Below the pieces are notes generated by a model. It was not told where the DNA came from. It searched no databases and saw nothing but the letters and a program-made list of their open reading frames with translations. Positions 54,018 to 64,000 of a stretch of DNA of 64,000 nucleotides are shown one piece after another. This DNA comes from Macrothele yani (taxonomy: Eukaryota; Arthropoda; Arachnida; Araneae; Macrothelidae). The DNA lies in assembly GCA_039090855.1 (NCBI GenBank), contig CM077025.1, positions 100,234,489 through 100,298,488 of the forward strand, written 5' to 3'. The translations under genes were made by a program, and so were the position numbers. Positions within the stretch are counted from its first letter, which is position 1; the number at the start of each line of letters is the position of its first letter.

Positions 54018-55765
54018 TGTAAATAACAGTAATTTTATATGTTCGAGTAATTTTATGTATAAATAACAGTAAATCTGAAATACAATAAAAATATGAGGTA
54101 CATGTGAAGTCCACGGATTTTGCTTCACCACAAACTGCATGGAAAGAAATGTTATGCCTCAATTTGAACTTCTTCAGCTAGCCACTTGATGCCTTAAAGT
54201 TCATAACTCCTAAATTTCCAGCAACTTTTGCTTTTCCTTGCAGTATTATTCAACTAATTGTATCTAACTTACAGAGCAAAACCAGTTAAATACAATTGAA
54301 TCAATTTCAAATGCCTCAGTTTTTCTAAATTTTAGTCTTGGAATTTTCATTAGAATTAGTAATCCATATTTTTTTTTATTTCATCTTTGTCCTTTAACAC
54401 ATTACTCACTTGATTTTTGCTGATTCCAAATTTCTCACTTAAGGGGGACCTAAACATGGTTGTAAGCTTCATCTGTTGCGATAGATGGCGCAAAAAATCA
54501 CTCTGTAGGTGTTGCTTTTACACTTTGGGTAACTGTCAAAGACACGATAGCCACACCTATTGAATTTGGATCAGCGAATCATCGGCGTCATCGCAGTGTT
54601 CGGAGAGAAGGCGGTTTTTCGATTCAAGGGAGAATTTTGATTTGGCCCTGTTTTTGTCAATCATTTAATGACAATGTACATTTTTTTACATTTCACTGTT
54701 GTATGATTAGGTGTATTTTCTGAGTTTAAAAAAAGTGTCCGTAGAAAACTGGTGGTATCCACTTTTGGGGAAAACTGCGCTTTCATTTGAGGTACAAATT
54801 GTCGTGACTATCCAGCTGTCCCACCAGGCCACGTTTTTTTTTTCCCAAGGCCTTGTGGATTTTTGAAATTTATTTATTCAATCATCACTCACTGAAATTG
54901 ACATTTTTTTAACACAAATAATCTCAACCGAGTTTTTTTCTCTTTCTTCTTTTTCGCTGTCTCTGTTTATTTATTTATCTTTATTTCTCATTGTGGCTAT
55001 GCACAAATCTTGGCCATTTGGGCTGTACTAGAAAAATGTATCCCATTTTTTTTATGTTCATAAGTGCATATAACTAACAAAGAGAAATTAAATCTAATCT
55101 AAGGCCTTAGGCTTAGCTCTTTTTGGAAATTTTTATACCACTGTTTTCACATTCGTAAGGTTTACACACCCAGCAATGAAAATTGTCTCACGTTTTCAAA
55201 GGCACGAAAACATAATTGTAGGGTCCAAGGCAAGGACCCTTTTAATTAATGATTTGAGCTTGGGTAAAAATGCAACGTTATAAAATTTACTACTTCCGTA
55301 AACTTTACAAAATAACAGTTGACAGCAAAAAAAAAAAAAAAGAACGCTGTTAAAGAACTGCTGATCCTTCCAAATGAGTCCAATATAGTTTAGGCTGTGA
55401 TGCTGCTTCAAGACCAACGGACGGAATAAAACAAGTAGTCCACAAAGGGATATTTTCTATTACTACATAGAGAACCTAGACCAAAGTAATATTAGTGATT
55501 TATTTAAGTGACCAACACTACCTTATTAACTCCCAAGTGCGCAAGTTTTATAGATTATTATTAAATTTCTTAATTGCACATTGTATTTTTATTATTTAAT
55601 TATTAACTGCGCACCCCCTCCCTCCGTTTAGGTTCATTATTATGTCTAATTGCAACTCAGTACAGAAAAATACGTTCCGAGCAAAACAGTAAATGTACAC
55701 GCGGTATTAAATCTGCACTTCATTAGTTATTATTTAATGCTTATTACCAATTTTTCACGTGATTC
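54018..55765. other. No gene recognised
   Basis: AT-rich DNA with T-runs (54369, 54830, 55048) and an A-run at 55327-55341. I see no repeat partner within the window. Confidence 0.5.
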
Positions 55766-56836
55766 ATCATCATCATCATCGTCAACCATTATCAATCCAC
55801 TGCTGGACGAAGGTTTCCCCAAGTTTCCTCCACAACGGTCTGTCTTGTGCCAGTCTCCTCCATGTCACTCCTGCATACTTTCGAATTTCATCCACCCATC
55901 TCCCATGTGGTCTTCTTCTGGGTCTTTTCCTGTCCCTTTGAATCCAATCTAAAATTTCGGCTGTCCATCGATGATCTGTCCTTCTGGCAGTATGTCCAGC
56001 CCATTGCCATTTCAGGGATTTAACTCTGATCATGATGTCTTCCACTCTTGTCATTTTTCGGATCCACGAGTTCCTCTTCTTATCTCTCCTGGTTACACCA
56101 AGCATGCACCTCTCCATGCTGCTTTGAATTGTCTGCAACCTTTGTACTTCTCTTTTAGTTAAGGTCCACGTCTCTGCACCATACGTAAGCACTGGAAGGA
56201 TGCATTGATGAAACACTTTTCTTTTAAGACATAATGGCATATTGCTCTTGAAAATTATGCTGTTTCTTCCAAAAGCTCTCCAGGCAAGTTTTATACGCAG
56301 ATTAATTTCTTCATCAATGTGACTCTCACTTGATATCTGCTGTCCAAGATAAACATACGTGCCTGTTATCTCCAGCTTTTCTCCATCAATCGATAAATCT
56401 TCATTTCTTGTAAAAGCATTGAACATCACTTTTGTCTTCTGAAAGTTCATTTTTAATCCCACTTCTTTACTCTTGTCAGCAAGTTCTTGGATCATACTCT
56501 GCAGCTCTGATGGGGTAGTTGCAAAAATGACTACGTCATCAGCAAAACGAAGGTGAAAAAAAATTTTATACGCCGATTAATTTCTTCATCAATGTGACTC
56601 TAACTTGATATCTGCTGTCCAAGATAAACGTACGTGCCTGTTATCTCCAGTTTTTCTCCATCAATCGATAAATCTTCATTTCTTGTAAAAGCATTGAACA
56701 TCACTTTTGTCTTCTGAAAGTTCATTTTTAATCCCACTTCTTTACTCTTGTCAGCAAGTTCTTGGATCATACTCTGCAGCTCTAATGGGGTAGTTGCAAA
56801 AATGACTACGTCATCAGCAAAACGAAGGTGAAAAAA
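55766..56836 (-). mobile_element. RTE LINE copy H, with a 275-bp internal duplication
   Basis: From the tail (ATCATCATCATCATCGTCAACC) the RT C-terminal half is open on minus from 56495 to 55782 (YLGQQISSESHIDEEINLRI, AETWTLTKREVQRLQTIQ, RDKKRNSWIRKMTRVEDIM, TFVQQWIDNG). At 56559 the text stops after the FADD-box region (CATCAGCAAAACGAAGGTG), and the segment beginning TTTTATACGC at 56289 is repeated from 56564 to 56833, again ending CGAAGGTG and an A-run. The two copies differ at several bases. The 5' part follows inverted. Confidence 0.88.
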
Positions 56837-57058
56837 GGATGTAAGGTCAGGTGATGCGTAACATCACAGCCTCTCCTTGACAAATGTTAACCCCGCCTTC
56901 TCGTGGTGCATCCTGTTCCCACTAAAGGGGCTCTGACGACCGCCAATAGCGGTATAACTATACCATCGGGATTAGAGGAAATGCTATCCCACACTCACCA
57001 ACCCGCTTGGCCAGCGTGGTTAGTTATGGCCAAACCCCTCCAAAACGATTCCACAACA
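56837..57058 (+). mobile_element. Inverted 5' UTR of RTE LINE copy H
   Basis: GGATGTAAGGTCAGGTGATG through GCCAAACCCCTCCAAAACG is the LINE 5' UTR, in the orientation opposite to the RT part it touches. This is the twin-priming layout. It ends with a short ATTCCACAAC duplication at 57049-57068. Confidence 0.8.
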
Positions 57059-57334
57059 TTCCACAACTTCACGGGATTAATCTTAGTTATTTAATTACTG
57101 TTTTGCTAATCTAGTTGTTGTGTTTCCTAGTTATCGCTCTTTCATATAGCAACACTATACCTATGCATCAGAATAAATTTATAGGTCTCAAACTGCAATA
57201 TTTCCAGTCTCCTGTGGTCAGTTATCCAGTGATACAAACTGCAATATTTCCAGTCTCCTTTAGTCAGTTATCCAGTGGACACCATTCGGAACCCAGGATT
57301 TTCCAGATGTATATCATACCGCATGAAGATGTGT

Positions 57335-58230
57335 CATACATCCTTCAGCAACATAGGAAAACTGCCCTGTGTTTTTTACTGAGGAGTAGTACACAAATTG
57401 CTTTTCCACCGCGAAACACTTCAATGTGTGGCAGTTTTCTGAGGTTTCCAATGACGCGAAGATGTTCTTTTGTTTGTCTGAATTTTCAGGCATTTGTGGC
57501 CAGTTAGTTCCTGTGTGACCAGTTGTCCGCATCCTGTTGCGGTGGACTCTGGTCCGCCCCTACTCCCTAGTGGATCATGGAAGATGAGTTCAAGGTACTT
57601 AGAAAGAGTTCGTATACGACCGAGCCCCTCCCCTCTTCGTAAGCGTATATTAAAACCGCAACATAAAATCTATCAAAGTAGCCGCCTGCTTACCGATAGG
57701 CTAATACTGTATTCTTTTCATTAGTTCTCATTTAGCTTTTCATATGCATCAAATAAATCATAACCTAAATTTTATTATAAAGACCTGAGGCCATGGTGTT
57801 TTTTTTTTTTTTTTGATTGGAGGTTTAGCGACCGCCGTGAGCAACTCAATGGGCTATAAGCAGTCGCCCGTCCCTAATTTAGGGTCACTGGTTCCAGGGA
57901 AGGGAGAGAGCCAGTGCCGTAAGACAAACACAACATCCATGCCTCACCGGGATTCGAACCCGGACCCCTTCGGACGAATGATCAGAGGCCAACGCCTTAG
58001 ACCACTGCGCCACCGGGGCGGCCCATGGTGGTTTGTATAAACCAGCCTGAAAATGCAGACAAACAAAAGAACTCCTTCCCGTCTTTGGGAACCTTCGAAT
58101 ATTACCACAAGTAATTCGGAAACTTAGAAAACTGCCCCACATTCAAGTCTTACTCGGTGGGAAAGCAATTTGTACAAGACTTGTATGGCAGTTTTCCAAG
58201 TTACTGAAGGATGTGTGGCACTATTTACAA
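57335..58230. mobile_element. Palindromic element carrying a SINE
   Basis: 57335-57500 (CATACATCCTTCAGCAACAT, GGAAAACTGCC, GGCAGTTTTCTGAGGTTTCC, TTCTTTTGTTTGTCTGAATT) recurs inverted at 58040-58225 with moderate divergence. Just to the left, AAACTGCAATATTTCCAGTC recurs at 57189 and 57237, a 48-bp direct duplication. No coding sequence; probably an old MITE. Confidence 0.6.
57799..58022 (-). mobile_element. tRNA-derived SINE (copy 11)
   Basis: Full length with a 17-base T-run (plus strand) and CCATGGTG at 57791-57798 and 58023-58030 as the duplication. It sits in the loop of the palindromic element. Confidence 0.93.
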
Positions 58231-58690
58231 TATATAGTAATTTACAGTGAACCGGTCAGTCAGTATGGATAGATATACAAATAACATATCAGGCAGCAGG
58301 GTGAACATTGAGATGATCAAGACGGAGAGCAAAAGCGGTTTCTGCAACATGAAGACAACAGGCACTCGCAAATGCGAACCTGGAACCAATACGTCGCTAG
58401 CTTCAAAATGCTAAATTCTAATATTTTTAAAGGAAACTCGTGTATATAAAATGTGAGATGAGAAAATTGTTGAAAAGGAAGAGGTGAATATTAAACTTTC
58501 TGGCTCCCTGAATCATGGGTAAAAAAAAACATGGGTAAAAAAAAAAAAATCCTGAAGTAGTTGTTGCTCCATTTATCTTAAAATTTCAAAATGAAAATAC
58601 ATATAACACTCATTAAAAACTCTGATTTAATTTTAATTCCAAATTACAACCAAATGCCTGCGTGATAACAAAGTGCTTACAAAAATATTA
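58231..58690. other. No gene recognised
   Basis: Ordinary AT-rich sequence; CATGGGTAAAAAAAAA appears twice in a row at 58515-58548. Confidence 0.5.
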
Positions 58691-58692
58691 TA

Positions 58693-60234
58693 CACTGCTG
58701 GACAATTGCTAAGGACGGGTCATAAACGGCTATATAGCGCTTAAAAAAGTAAGTGTGGTTGGATGCCAAGTGAAATAAAATAATGTCAGAATGCCAGGAC
58801 ATTACAAGAAAGACAATTTATTGTGCTCTGAAATCCAGAAGGCTTTGGAACGTGTTCAAGGGACAAACAGGCCATTTTGTGCAGAATACGTAAACGTGAA
58901 AAAAAATGCAATTACCGTCCGCAGGCGTTCCGGCGTAAGATGTCAATACGGGATATGGTCACCATGGAGGGCGATGCAAGATTCCACACGTCGTGTCATG
59001 CTTTGCACAACATTATCAAGCAGCTGTTGGGGCAATTTATCCCATTCCTCTGTCAGTGCACGGATGAGGGTTTCCTTGTTTATTGGAGGGCATTGGCGAC
59101 CAGCAAGACGCCTCCCCAAAGAACCCCACACATTTTCAATGGGATTCAGATCTGGAGAATGTGCTGGCCATAAGAGGCGTTGAATATCCTCGCTCTCAAG
59201 ACACTCCTGAACAGCGACTGTTCGATGACATGTTGCGTTGTCGTCCATGAAAATGAATCTATCACCGACAGCACCACGGAACATGCGAACATGAAGTAGC
59301 AGAACATCATTAATGTATCATTGGCCAGTCATAGTCCCAGTTGGAAGCACATAGAGGGACGTACGGCCATTGATCATGATGCCAGCCCATACCATGACAC
59401 TACATGTCGGATATCGGCCCCTTTCCTGTATGTTTGCTGGACAATATGCAGTACCACTATCACGCCAGATCAGTTGTCGTCGACAATCAGACGATAGACT
59501 GTATCTATTCTCATCTGAGAAGAGGACAGCAGACCAGTCGTTATCAGTCCAATTGCGATGTTGATGGCACCATTGCAAATGGGCGGTACGGTGACGTCTG
59601 GACAATGGGATGCACACAACAGGACGGCGGGCGTATAGTCCTCCTTCATACAAACGTCTGGCGACAGTTTTTCGGGAGATCCGCTTGCCAGTAGCAGCCA
59701 TAAACTGATTTGCTACCTCACTAGCTGTGGTGCGTCAGTGTCTTTTTGTTGATAGCACTATGTACCGATCTTCTGCAGGTGTCGTACTGCGAACACGACC
59801 TCCCCCGTGACGTTTGCTACACTCTCCATTTGTTTGAAATGATTTCCAAAGCCTTGAAACAACACTGTGGCTGACGTCGAACTCCCTGGCAACATCTGTT
59901 CTTTTTCGCCCTTCTTCAATCTTGCCAATAATACGGCCACGCGTAAAATCATCCAGGTGATGTCGGGAAGACATACTGAAAATTGCAAGTTCGTCAATTG
60001 ATTCTTTCCCTTTCAACTTTGCGTTTGAACAACAACGGTCAATACGCGTCAAATCCTTTATATCTCTTATCAGCGCTATGACGTCACGAACAAGATTGGC
60101 AATCAAAAATTTGCATACGCACAACACGTCTTACTGTATCCCGCACTTATGCTAATTACCACATTTTCCTGCCTTCCATTTTATGGTTGCTATCGTTGCT
60201 ATTGTCATCCGTCCTTAGCAATTGTCCGGTAGTG
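58693..60234 (-). mobile_element. Tc1-type element, transposase frame broken only by two TGA codons
   Basis: 1,542 bp with inverted ends CACTGCTGGACAATTGCTAA / CACTACCGGACAATTGCTAA and TA on both sides (58691-58692, 60235-60236). One minus frame from MSSRHHLDDFTRGRIIG (about 59973) to HGDHIPY (58943) contains the helix-turn-helix (VAREFDVSHSVVSRLWKSFQ), GGGRVRSTT linker, RRLYEGGLYARRPVVCIPLS, FSDENRYSL (Asp 1), GIMINGRTSLYVLPTG, FMDDNATCHRTVAVQECLES (Asp 2) and SPDLNPIENVWGSLGRRLAG (Glu). The Asp-to-Glu spacing is 34 residues (DD34E). The only in-frame stops I see are TGA near 59735 (KRH-stop-RTTA) and near 59318 (TGQ-stop-YIND). Confidence 0.92.
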
Positions 60235-60383
60235 TATGTCAGTAAGTCAGAAACAAGATTTTTTTTTTTTCAATTTTCTTTGTGTCCGAAGTCGTTCCAG
60301 GCAGCAGAGGTACATCCAACGCATTTTCGAAAGCTGCATAAGAATACAAATTGCAAAATATTATGAAGGAATAAACCAACAAT

Positions 60384-60442
60384 GGAGCTGAATCTTGCTG
60401 AAAAAGAAATGCACCATTTCTTTTTCAGCAAGATTCAGCTCC
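60384..60442. repeat. Perfect 27-bp hairpin
   Basis: GGAGCTGAATCTTGCTGAAA and following (60384-60410) is exactly complementary to 60416-60442; the loop is GCACC. Confidence 0.97.
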
Positions 60443-60679
60443 CTGCCACATCACAAATATGCAAACAGTGTAGTAAATATGTTTTAATTGGAATTGTTAC
60501 ACTTGTACTCCTTGGGTCAATATGCCTTGGTTGGGTGTCTAATAAGACATTGCGGCAATGTTTGCACGTCTGTTTATTCTCCCTGCTTTGGAGTGATCTA
60601 CTCTCTGCTGGTAACATTACAGAACTGAGACATGAAATTCTCTGCTGGGTTATTTGTGGCATTCCATATCAATGTGCTG

Positions 60680-61830
60680 CAGCATGATATTAATGTTCTT
60701 CCAATTTCTTCTTGTATGGCTGAAAACATGGCAATGGATTTCATGATGTTATATGTCTGTACATCAGGAATGGTGGTATATCTTTCGCAAAAACTTCCGC
60801 AGCAATCATGATTTCCAAAAACATGGTTTGGTCTATTTCTGAGCTCATTTGCTAACTCGTCAATGGCAGTCTAGGTAATTTGGCTGTTATTTTCTTTAGA
60901 GTGATTTTTATTGCAGTTCGAGCTCCCTTTACAAGACGAGGCCTATTTTCCTTTAAACTTCTTCATGCCTTTCGCACCTGAGAACCTAGAACTGGCTTTC
61001 TGTAGACGTTCCAGATCTGTACCATACCTGCAAACAGCATGATTTGCACATTCAATTTTTATTACTTTTCCTCCGTACGAAATTCTTTCCTGAATTTGGC
61101 TCATTGTGTTAGCATCACCGTCTCCAACCAAACGAATGCAACGTATCTTGTGAACACTCTGCAGGTTTCCAGTTTCCATGGCAGTAGAAGGTCCATTCCA
61201 ATTCCTCCAACGCAAATGATCTTTGGAAGGAATTGGCTCTACATATTAGGCAAACTTTGCTTCTAATTCCAATGAATATTACTTTTTGGGTCTCCATTCC
61301 TATAATTATGCAGCAACACCACTGGAGGCATTATAGCCATGGCCATAACTTCTTTTGCACCATCCTCCATGAACAACGATGGCCGTTACACAATCCTTCA
61401 TCATCTTTATCATTTCTCTTTTCTGCCAGCCTTTTTTTCTCTTCTGCATTCGAAGATCCAATGATTTCTTGCATGCATGCTTCAATTATTTTACCCGTTG
61501 TTCTTTCACATTTAGAGAAAGTGGGACGTGCCATGTATTTAATATCCATAGTGCTCATCTTTTCATACTCTTGGTCATAACCTCTTCCGGCAGAAAGGGC
61601 ACCTAACACAGCCAGTTGACTGACACATCCTTTTTCTCTGTCTGTCTTAATTATACTCACTGTGCCACAAATCTTACTGCACACATAATGTAAAGCCACC
61701 ACAAGACCCATTTGTGTAACTTTATGTAAAACTAAGTATCTTCCAAAGTTACAATTGTATTTGTGCATTTGCAGAAGTCGAGCCTGCTGAATAACAAAAT
61801 GCTTGGTGGCAAAGAATTCCCTTTATAATT
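60680..61830 (-). pseudogene. Mutator-like (MULE) transposase pseudogene
   Basis: Downward from 61830: GLVVALHYVCSKICGTVSII, MSTMDIKYMARPTFSKCERT, a region near 61340 that reads DGAWCKRSYGHGYNASSGVA by frame-hopping, then GMETQKVIFIGIRSKVCLIC, and IRCIRLVGDGDANTMSQIQ / ERISYGGKVIKIECANHAVC. The run from DGAW-KRS-GY-A-SG through a GDGD motif to K-x-EC-x-NH is the hallmark order of a Mutator-like transposase domain found in many invertebrate genomes (from memory). Such enzymes cut and insert MULE elements with 8-11-bp duplications. At least three frame changes; dead. Confidence 0.7.
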
Positions 61831-62035
61831 TTCTTCGAAAACTACACTTATTTCAGGAGTTGACATAGCAGCACTTTCTACTGATATTTCACTTTATTGA
61901 TGCATTACAGCTTTTTGTGTGATTATTGGAGATGGCAGTATAGCTGATGATACAACAGTAAGCTGCAATTTCAGTAGAAAAGCAGGGGTAATCGGTGTAT
62001 CAGTATCTTCACCAGAGTTCAGCATGTCTGACCTG

Positions 62036-62091
62036 CAATAAATAAATAAATAAATAAATAAGTAAATAAATAAATAAATAAATAAATAAAT
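62036..62091 (+). repeat. (TAAA)n microsatellite
   Basis: About 14 AAATAAAT units with one G interruption (AAGTAAAT). Confidence 0.97.
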
Positions 62092-62352
62092 GCTACATTT
62101 GTGGAATAATTCTTTACATGGTGCATACTGGCAACTGAAAACCACATCTAAATTTCAAAAACTCGGATATTGAATCTTTAGAAATATGGAATAAAATTCG
62201 TAATGTGCTGGATAGTCCAAACTTCATCGTAATATCAGACGTAAATGTAGTGACAATGATAATTGAAAAGCAAGAGGTTTTGTTTTTATTCCATTGCAAA
62301 TATTTACAATATTTCAATTTGTAAATTTGAAAAATGAAAAGTTTAAACTTTC

Positions 62353-62571
62353 TTTTTTTTTTGATTGGAGGTTTAACGACCACCATGAGCAACTCAATGG
62401 GCTATAAGCAGTCGCCCGTCCCTAATTTAGGGTCACTGGTTCCAGGGAAGGGAGAGAGCCAGTGCCGTAAGACAAACACAACATCCATGCCTGACCGGGA
62501 TTCGAACCCAGACCCCTTACGAACGAATGATCAGAGGCCAGCGCCTTAGACCACTGCGCCACCGGGGCGGC
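62353..62571 (-). mobile_element. tRNA-derived SINE (copy 12)
   Basis: Full length; AAACTTTC at 62345-62352 and 62572-62579 is the duplication. Confidence 0.92.
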
Positions 62572-62579
62572 AAACTTTC

Positions 62580-63565
62580 CTTGCATTCATATACAAGTAT
62601 TCTTGAGAATTTCGCATAATCATGTCATGTATAACTGTTTTATTTATTTGTTACAAATTTCTGGAATAGTGCTGAAATTTATATCACACCACCAGGACTT
62701 TTTTTCGAAATGTTACATTCTCCTCACTATTGGGAAGTACCGAGTTCAGAAAAAATATTGAATTGAGGGTTTCGAATTGTTGGGTAATGAACAGTTAATG
62801 GTGCAATCAATAGGACCCCCCCCCAAAAAAAAAAAAAACTGCCTAAGTTCCTTAGGAACACCCCAATATTGTTTCATTGAGTCCGTCGTATTAGCTTTTA
62901 TAGTTCAAATCTTCCAGAATAGAGCATGGCCTATTGCTTTGTAAACAGCTAAAGACTGTTTTCGTTTTGTGCCACTAGGAAAAATCCTACACTTTGGCAT
63001 GATCTGCGAACGAAATGCAGTTGCTGTACATTCTCTTAGGAAACTTGTTCTCTCCCTTCCCTGGAAGCAGTGGCCCCCATTTTACGATGTGCCTGCAACT
63101 TCTAAACAAAGGATTTGGACACAGAAAAACTGTGTGCCCAAGGGTCATCATCTTCACTGAGGTCGGTCTAGAAGGATTAACAGCGCTTCCCCCTACTATT
63201 GTATTCATTGTCAAGGGAGATGGGGTATCTTTGGTGAATGTCCTCCAAATGTTCCCCGCCCGAAGCGATGTTCCTTTCTTGGACTGTCAGAAAACTTTTA
63301 TCGGGTAGCAATGAGCAATGTAAACAGCCCCAAGTTCGTCTTCTACCCATTTGTATTCCTTTCAGTTCACAAGTCGAAGAGGCAGAGAAATACGGGTCGG
63401 AAATAAAATTTTGAATACATCAGTTTTCTTACTAAATGTTAGTTTCCGATTTTACTTTGAGTTTCCTTTTGTTTTTTGTGGGCTGTTAACAAATTATTAA
63501 CTTTTACTACCACTAAAACCTGCCACCTCTAAATAGATTATACCAGTGGTGCAGTCCAGAAAAAA
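62580..63565. other. No gene recognised
   Basis: At 63046-63076, TCTCTCCCTTCCCTGGAAGC resembles the SINE body and may be an old fragment. Otherwise ordinary AT-rich DNA with a C/A run at 62817. Confidence 0.4.
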
Positions 63566-63611
63566 GGGTACTGTTCTTTGAGTACAATACAGTACTCAAA
63601 GAACAGTACCC
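63566..63611. repeat. Perfect 20-bp hairpin
   Basis: GGGTACTGTTCTTTGAGTAC at 63566-63585 is exactly complementary to 63592-63611; the loop is AATACA. Confidence 0.97.
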
Positions 63612-64000
63612 TGGCAGTCTCCTACATCTCCTTTGGCACTGTAGCACTGCTAAATTACGGGAAAGAGTGGGTTACTTGGAACAGTGGGTCAGTCGCAATT
63701 TGAATTTTCAAAAACTTTTGCAATGCTCTTTATTGTTAGGAACACAGGAAGCGACTTCAAGGGTGTCCCGTTGAAGGAACGCAATTACACTACACCCTTC
63801 CCCAAAATTCTCCGACTAAAATTTTGCAAAAGTATCCCTCAAAAGTCACGCAATATACTTACATAAAAATTATGGTCTGTATTTTACCGTACTCCTTAGG
63901 GCCCGAAGAGAGAGAGACCGACAGCTGTAATTTTGGAGCTATTAGCAGAAATATAAATGACAATAATTAAATTTGCTTGTCCGTCTGAGTTCACTGAAAA
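63612..64000. other. No gene recognised
   Basis: Short chance frames only; AGAGAGAGAC at 63908. Confidence 0.5.

Noticed and set aside
60435..60662. 75-residue minus frame with CKHC
   Set aside because: It overlaps the perfect hairpin and lies outside the MULE match; a lone CxxC is not enough.
15142..62571. SINE heads as functional tRNA genes
   Set aside because: Each is followed by the same ~140-bp body and A tail and several have target duplications, so they are SINE copies, not tRNA genes.
1..64000. LTR retrotransposons or endogenous viruses
   Set aside because: I saw no long direct repeats with TG...CA ends, no protease, integrase or capsid motif; all RT found is of non-LTR type.

Overview
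The window reads as animal (metazoan) nuclear DNA, most likely from an arthropod or another invertebrate. It is AT-rich with microsatellites and homopolymer runs, has no operon-like gene order, and is packed with animal transposon families: RTE-type LINEs, Tc1, mariner, hAT and Mutator-like transposases, and a tRNA-derived SINE. I cannot name the species. I found no intact cellular gene. Almost everything recognisable is a mobile element or a fragment of one, on both strands.

Layout. 1-1.1 kb: nothing recognisable. 1.1-1.6 kb: a Tc1 transposase fragment. 3.4-8.7 kb (minus): a decayed, apparently intronless gene of a large uncharacterised animal family whose C-terminal part looks like a FEN1/PIN-type nuclease. 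It is split by a ~149-bp tandem array and carries a tRNA-like sequence. 9.1-14.6 kb: a mariner gene split by a 4,455-bp foldback element with a perfect 9-bp target duplication. 15-18.4 kb: SINEs, an inverted RTE LINE fragment and a ~460-bp satellite. 19.6-27.4 kb: three consecutive RTE LINE copies between hAT-like ends with a perfect 8-bp duplication. 29.6-34.7 kb: foldback/MITE structures, a second LINE with a 13-bp target duplication, and a palindromic repeat cluster. 34.9-38.1 kb: a nearly full-length RTE LINE (minus). 38.5-40.6 kb: a hAT transposase pseudogene. 41.2-44.9 kb: an RTE LINE split by a Tc1 element. 45.4-48 kb: fragments of an R1/Jockey-type LINE and a mariner. 48.3-54.0 kb: an old RTE LINE carrying two separate nested stacks, Tc1>mariner>SINE and hAT>SINE>MITE. 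55.8-57.1 kb: a rearranged RTE LINE. 58.7-60.2 kb: a Tc1 element with only two stop codons seen in its transposase. 60.7-61.8 kb: a Mutator-like transposase pseudogene. 62-64 kb: a SINE and a perfect hairpin.

How the parts relate. The RTE LINE (5' UTR, one ORF with APE endonuclease plus reverse transcriptase, 3' ATG-type repeat tail) dominates, with eight copies or fragments (called A-H here, plus an unrelated LINE I). Shared internal lesions (copies C and D, and copies E and F) suggest that defective masters were copied in trans. The SINE has about a dozen copies, many with clean target duplications, so it is among the youngest layers. The nesting order gives a relative time scale: old RTE LINE, then Tc1 and hAT, then mariner, then SINE.
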